Source: Lysobacter sp. 5GHs7-4
Lineage (GTDB): Bacteria > Pseudomonadota > Gammaproteobacteria > Xanthomonadales > Xanthomonadaceae
Length of the DNA stretch: 64,000 bases
Direction: 5' to 3'
Assembly: GCF_021284765.1 (NCBI RefSeq)
Contig: NZ_CP089924.1
Location: 1,320,001 to 1,384,000 of the forward strand
The notes below the pieces were generated by a model, which made no database searches, was not told the DNA's origin, and saw nothing but the letters and a program-made list of their open reading frames with translations. Shown one piece after another: positions 60,333 through 64,000 of this stretch. A program made the position numbers and the translations under genes. Numbering within the stretch: position 1 is the first letter of the stretch; every line of letters begins with the position of its first letter.

Positions 60333-63300
60333 ATGACCGCGCTGCGAGAAGCGATCGATACCACCACGCTGGGCTGGATCAAGCCGGAGCTGGACGAAAC
60401 CCTGCGCCAGGCGCGCCAGGAGATCGAGGCCTACGCCGAAGATCCCACCGACACCAGTCGCATGCGCTTTTGCGCCAGCCACCTGCATCAGGTGCACGGC
60501 ACCCTGCGCATGGTCGAGCTGTACGCGCCGGCCATGGTGGCCGAGGAAATGGAGCGTCTGGCGCTGGCGCTGCAGCAGGGCCAGGTCGCCGACCGCGACG
60601 AGGCCTGCGCGGCGCTGATGCGCGGCGTGGTGCTGCTGCCCGACTATCTGGAACGCCTGCAGGGCGGCCACCGCGATATTCCGATCGTGCTGCTGCCGCT
60701 GCTGAACGAGCTGCGCGCCTCGCGCGGCGAAGCCGGCCTCAACGAAAGCGTGCTGTTCGCGCCCGACCTCGACCGTCCGCTGCCGGCGCATATCGCGCCG
60801 CCGCCGCCGAGTTCGGCCGCGCGCGGCAACACCAATGCGCACCTGTCCACGCTGCGCGATGCGCTGGCGGCGTGGCCGGAAGACGGCGCCCCGGCCGATG
60901 CCGGCAAGCTGGCCCAGGCGGTCGACGGCCTGCTGGCCGACGTGGTGCTGGAGCCGGTGCGGCGCATGCTGTGGGTGGCCTCCTCGGTCGCCGGCGCGCT
61001 GCGCGACGGCGCGCTGCCGCCCACACGCGCGCTGCGCCAGGCCTTCGGCGGCGTCGAGCGCGAAGCGCGCCAGATGCTGGCCGACGACGGTTTCTCCGCA
61101 CCGCGCGGCGAGCCCGCGGCCGAGCCGACCCGTCAGCTGCTGTATCACGTCGCCCACAGCGACGGCCGCCATCCGGCGCTGGACGACCTGCGCCAGACCT
61201 TCGAACTGGCCGCGCACCTGCCCAGCGAGTCCGAACTCGAACACGCGCGCGGCAGCCTCAGCGGCCGCAACCGCGCGCTGCTGGACACCGTGTCGGCGGC
61301 GATCAAGGAAGACCTGCTGCGGGTCAAGGACGCGCTGGACCTGCACCTGCGCACCAACCAGACCGACGCGGCGCAACTGGGCCCGCAGGTCGAGGCCTTG
61401 GCCCGGGTCAGCGACACGCTGGGCATGATGGGCCTGGGCGTGGCCCGCACCGTCGTGCTGCAGCAGCGCGACGCCATGATCGAAATCGTCGCGGGCAAGC
61501 GTCCCGCCGACGAGGGCGCGCTGCTCGATGTGGCCGGCGCGCTGCTGTACGTCGACGCCTCGCTGGACGACCAGGTTTCGCGCCTGGGCCTGCCGGAAGA
61601 GAAGGCCGACGAAGACCTGCTGGCCGGCGAGTCGCGCAAGGTGCTGGACGTGGTGGTGCGCGAAGCCATCGCCAACTTCGGCGATGCGCGCCAGTCCTTC
61701 GTCGCCTTCGTCGAGACCAACTGGGATCACGCCGAGCTGGTCGAAGTGCCGCGCGTGCTGGACGAAGTCGCCGGCGCGCTGCGCATGCTGGAGCTGCCGC
61801 TGCCCGCCGACTACCTGACCGGCGTCAAGCGCTATACCGAAGTCGAGCTGATCGGCCGCCATCGCGTGCCCAACGGTCAGCAACTCGACACCCTGGCCGA
61901 TGCCCTGGCCAGCCTGGAGTACTACCTGGAAGCGCTGCGCGAGCAGCGTCCCAACCGCGACGACATCCTCGACATCGCGCGCCAGAGCCTGGAAGCGCTG
62001 CGTTACTGGCCCCTGCCCGAAGTCGTGCGCGCGCCCGATCCCGCGCTGGCCGCCAGCGAAGCGCCGGCCGCCGGCCGCATCGAGCTGCCGGAAGCGGCCG
62101 AGATCGACGCCATGGTCGCCGGCCGCGCGCACCTGGATTACGTCGCGCCCGAAGCGTTGGTGCCGGCGCCGGTGGCGCCGCCCGTCGAGGCCGCGCCCGT
62201 GGCCGAGACCGCGCCCGCCGCGGCCGAACTGCCGCGCCAGTCCGCGGACAGCGGCGGCTTCGCCCACAGCGAGGACATCGACGACGAGATCCGCGACATC
62301 TTCCTGGAAGAATTCAAGGAAGAAATCGGCAACCTCGACGAGATGCTGCCGGCCTGGCGCGAAGCGCCGGACAACCTGGAGCGCCTGCATCCGATCCGTC
62401 GCGTCTTCCACACCCTCAAGGGCAGCGGCCGCCTCGTCGGCGCCAAGACCCTGGGCGAGTTCAGCTGGAAGATCGAAAGCCTGCTCAACCGCGTGCGCGA
62501 CCACGGCCGCGTGGTCAGCCCCGAGCTGATCGACCTGGTCGGACACGCGCATCGCGCGCTGCCGCAGCTGTACGCGGCGCTGCGCAACGAAGGTCCGATC
62601 ACCGCCGATCTGGCCGGCATCGAGGCCCACGCCGACCTGCTCGCGACCGGCGAGGAAGCCTTCTACCGCCCGATGCACCTGGTCGCGCCCAGCGCGCCCG
62701 CGCCGGAGATCCCGGCCGAAGCGCCGGCGGAGCCGGTGATCGAAGTGGCCGCCGAAGCGCCGGCCGCGGACGCGACCGAAGCGTTCGTGCTCGATGCCGA
62801 GCCCGAGGCGCTGGAAGCCGCGCTCGAAGCCGAACCCGTCGCCGCGGCCGATGCCGCCGCCGACAGCGTGCCGGCCTCGGTCGACGCGGTGCTGCTGGAA
62901 ATCCTCGACACCGAGGTCACCGGCCACCTGGTCACCATCCAGCGCTGGCTCGCCGCCGCGCAGGCCGCGCCGTCGCCCGCCGACGACGGCCTGCAGCGCG
63001 CGATCCACACCCTCAACGGCGCGTTCGCGATGACCGAAGTGCCGGTCATCACCGACGTGATCGCGCCCACCGAGGTCTACGTCAAGCGCCTGCTGGCCGC
63101 GGGCAGCCCGGCCAGCGACGAAGGCGTCGCCGCCATCGGCGCGGTCGCCATGGCGATCGAACGCACCCTGGCCAGCCTCAAGAACGAACCGCAGAGCGTG
63201 CCGGTGTTCCCCGGCCTGGCCGAGCGCATGATCGCGCTGCGCGACAGCCTGCCCGACGCGCGCTCGCACCTGCAGGTCGAAGAGCCGCATCTGGAAACGG

Positions 63301-64000
63301 TGGAGTCGGCGCAGTCGCCGTTCGCCGATGCCAGCCTGGACGCCGAACTCACCGCCCTGGACCTCAGCGAATTCGGCCAGCTCGACGAGCATGCGGTCGA
63401 AGCGCCGGCCGGTCTGGTGCGCGGCCACAGCGCCGCCGATCTGGACGCGCCGGAGCAGGAAACCTCCGCGGCGGGCGAATTCGTCGGCGTGATCGCCGGC
63501 GCCATCGCCTCCGCCATTCCCAACGACGACGCCCTGACGTCGGCCGCCGCGGCCGAAGCCGAGCGTGTGGCCGCGGAACAGGCCGAGGCCGAGCGCGCCG
63601 AAGCCGATCGCGTCGCGGCCGAGCAGGCCGAAGCCGAACGCGCCGAAGCCGAGCGTGTCGCGGCCGAGCAAGCCGAAGCCGAACGCCTCGCCGCCGAACA
63701 GGCCGAGATCGAGCGCGCCGAAGCCGAGCGTCTCGCCGCCGAGCAGGCCGAGACCGAACGCGCCGAAGCCGAACGCCTCGCCGCCGAGCAAGCCGAGTTC
63801 GAACGCGCCGAAGCCGAACGTCTCGCCGCCGAGCAGGCCGAGACCGAACGCGCCGAAGCCGAACGTCTCGCCGCAGAACAGGCCGAAGCCGAGCGCGCCG
63901 AAGCCGAACGCCTCGCCGCCGAGCAGGCCGAAGCCGAACGCGCCGAAGCCGAACGCCTCGCCACCGAGCAGGCCGAAGCCGAGCGCGCCGAAGCCGAACG
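60333..64000 (+). CDS. chpA: Chemosensory histidine kinase ChpA (PilL), 3' truncated
   Basis: The frame runs from the ATG at 60333 to the window end (1222 codons seen). It encodes several Hpt-type modules. The first has H52 in [11 protein letters not shown]. Two central FimL-like modules have lost the His ([12 protein letters not shown] and [13 protein letters not shown]). The next have H693 in [13 protein letters not shown] and H892 in [13 protein letters not shown]. An Ala/Glu/Pro-rich linker leads into a long AEAER-type repeat from residue 1074. The CheA-like kinase, CheW and receiver domains would follow beyond the window. It phosphorylates PilG and PilH under control of PilJ and PilI. 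Confidence 0.93.
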   Translation, partial: MTALREAIDTTTLGWIKPELDETLRQARQEIEAYAEDPTDTSRMRFCASHLHQVHGTLRMVELYAPAMVAEEMERLALALQQGQVADRDEACAALMRGVVLLPDYLERLQGGHRDIPIVLLPLLNELRASRGEAGLNESVLFAPDLDRPLPAHIAPPPPSSAARGNTNAHLSTLRDALAAWPEDGAPADAGKLAQAVDGLLADVVLEPVRRMLWVASSVAGALRDGALPPTRALRQAFGGVEREARQMLADDGFSAPRGEPAAEPTRQLLYHVAHSDGRHPALDDLRQTFELAAHLPSESELEHARGSLSGRNRALLDTVSAAIKEDLLRVKDALDLHLRTNQTDAAQLGPQVEALARVSDTLGMMGLGVARTVVLQQRDAMIEIVAGKRPADEGALLDVAGALLYVDASLDDQVSRLGLPEEKADEDLLAGESRKVLDVVVREAIANFGDARQSFVAFVETNWDHAELVEVPRVLDEVAGALRMLELPLPADYLTGVKRYTEVELIGRHRVPNGQQLDTLADALASLEYYLEALREQRPNRDDILDIARQSLEALRYWPLPEVVRAPDPALAASEAPAAGRIELPEAAEIDAMVAGRAHLDYVAPEALVPAPVAPPVEAAPVAETAPAAAELPRQSADSGGFAHSEDIDDEIRDIFLEEFKEEIGNLDEMLPAWREAPDNLERLHPIRRVFHTLKGSGRLVGAKTLGEFSWKIESLLNRVRDHGRVVSPELIDLVGHAHRALPQLYAALRNEGPITADLAGIEAHADLLATGEEAFYRPMHLVAPSAPAPEIPAEAPAEPVIEVAAEAPAADATEAFVLDAEPEALEAALEAEPVAAADAAADSVPASVDAVLLEILDTEVTGHLVTIQRWLAAAQAAPSPADDGLQRAIHTLNGAFAMTEVPVITDVIAPTEVYVKRLLAAGSPASDEGVAAIGAVAMAIERTLASLKNEPQSVPVFPGLAERMIALRDSLPDARSHLQVEEPHLETVESAQSPFADASLDAELTALDLSEFGQLDEHAVEAPAGLVRGHSAADLDAPEQETSAAGEFVGVIAGAIASAIPNDDALTSAAAAEAERVAAEQAEAERAEADRVAAEQAEAERAEAERVAAEQAEAERLAAEQAEIERAEAERLAAEQAETERAEAERLAAEQAEFERAEAERLAAEQAETERAEAERLAAEQAEAERAEAERLAAEQAEAERAEAERLATEQAEAERAEAE
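63552..64000. repeat. 45-bp tandem repeat inside chpA
   Basis: Nine units plus a partial tenth encode [15 protein letters not shown] with small variations: V or L at position 6, and A, T, F or I at position 13. The third unit has 10 extra residues. The tract is still going at the window end, so its full length is unknown. It should form one long, highly charged helix. Confidence 0.9.

Noticed and set aside
60315..63791. A very long open frame (over 1100 codons) on the minus strand opposite chpA
   Set aside because: High GC leaves antisense frames free of stops. The plus frame shows clear Hpt motifs (HTLKG) and starts at the right place after pilJ, while the minus translation is low-complexity Gly/Arg/Gln sequence.
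63077..63964. A Ser/Ala/Arg-rich minus-strand protein
   Set aside because: It is the mirror of the chpA repeat; the plus-strand frame is continuous with a recognised gene.

Overview
The window is about 64 kb of high-GC DNA (roughly 70% by eye, with strong G/C preference at third codon positions) from a gammaproteobacterium of the Xanthomonadaceae, most likely Lysobacter or a close relative. The protein sequences, the ruvC-ruvA-kup-ruvB-ybgC-tolQRAB-pal-cpoB order and the tonB-gshB-pilGHIJ-chpA order fit that family. It looks like a chromosomal core region: there is no phage, insertion sequence, CRISPR array or integrase. Intergenic gaps are unusually rich in REP-type palindromes.

Layout. 1-9 kb: a 5'-truncated unknown gene whose frame runs into a FmdB-type zinc-ribbon gene, a DUF3011 secreted protein, aspS, a GNAT acetyltransferase, a DUF4832-type secreted protein, a PD40 beta-propeller protein and a lipase-like hydrolase. 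9-20 kb: yebC, ruvC, ruvA, kup, a cupin gene, ruvB, then the Tol-Pal envelope operon from ybgC to cpoB. 20-23 kb: queE and queC (queuosine precursor synthesis), with a G-rich heptanucleotide microsatellite just before queC, then tRNA-Lys(UUU). 22.7-31.4 kb: accessory metabolism in divergent regulator/target pairs (MocR regulator with NTF2-like and metallo-beta-lactamase-fold exported proteins; LysR regulator with an alpha/beta hydrolase), a membrane protein, small unknown genes and proline iminopeptidase. 31.5-32.2 kb: a 210-bp tandem array made of REP cores. 32-45 kb: recQ, dps, hrpA, two exported paralogs set among REP elements, relA and a TPR membrane protein. 45-56 kb: a two-domain glycosyltransferase, penicillin-binding protein 1B, a lipoprotein, a YoaA/DinG-type helicase, a VOC protein, tsaB, a second-type signal peptidase I, a TonB-like protein and gshB. 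56.5-64 kb: the twitching-motility chemosensory cluster pilG-pilH-pilI-pilJ-chpA. chpA runs off the end of the window inside a long AEAER-type repeat.

How the genes work together. RuvABC and RecQ handle recombination intermediates. TolQRA-TolB-Pal-CpoB and PBP1B join outer-membrane constriction to peptidoglycan synthesis. RelA, Dps and GshB serve starvation and oxidative stress. PilG/H/I/J/ChpA pass surface signals to type IV pili.

No complete new defence or biosynthetic system is evident. The most unusual signals are structural. Two intergenic repeat families carry paired substitutions that keep their hairpins intact, and one of these elements is nested inside a REP copy. Others are the queC-proximal (GGGAATC)n tract, the 210-bp REP array and the chpA repeat linker.
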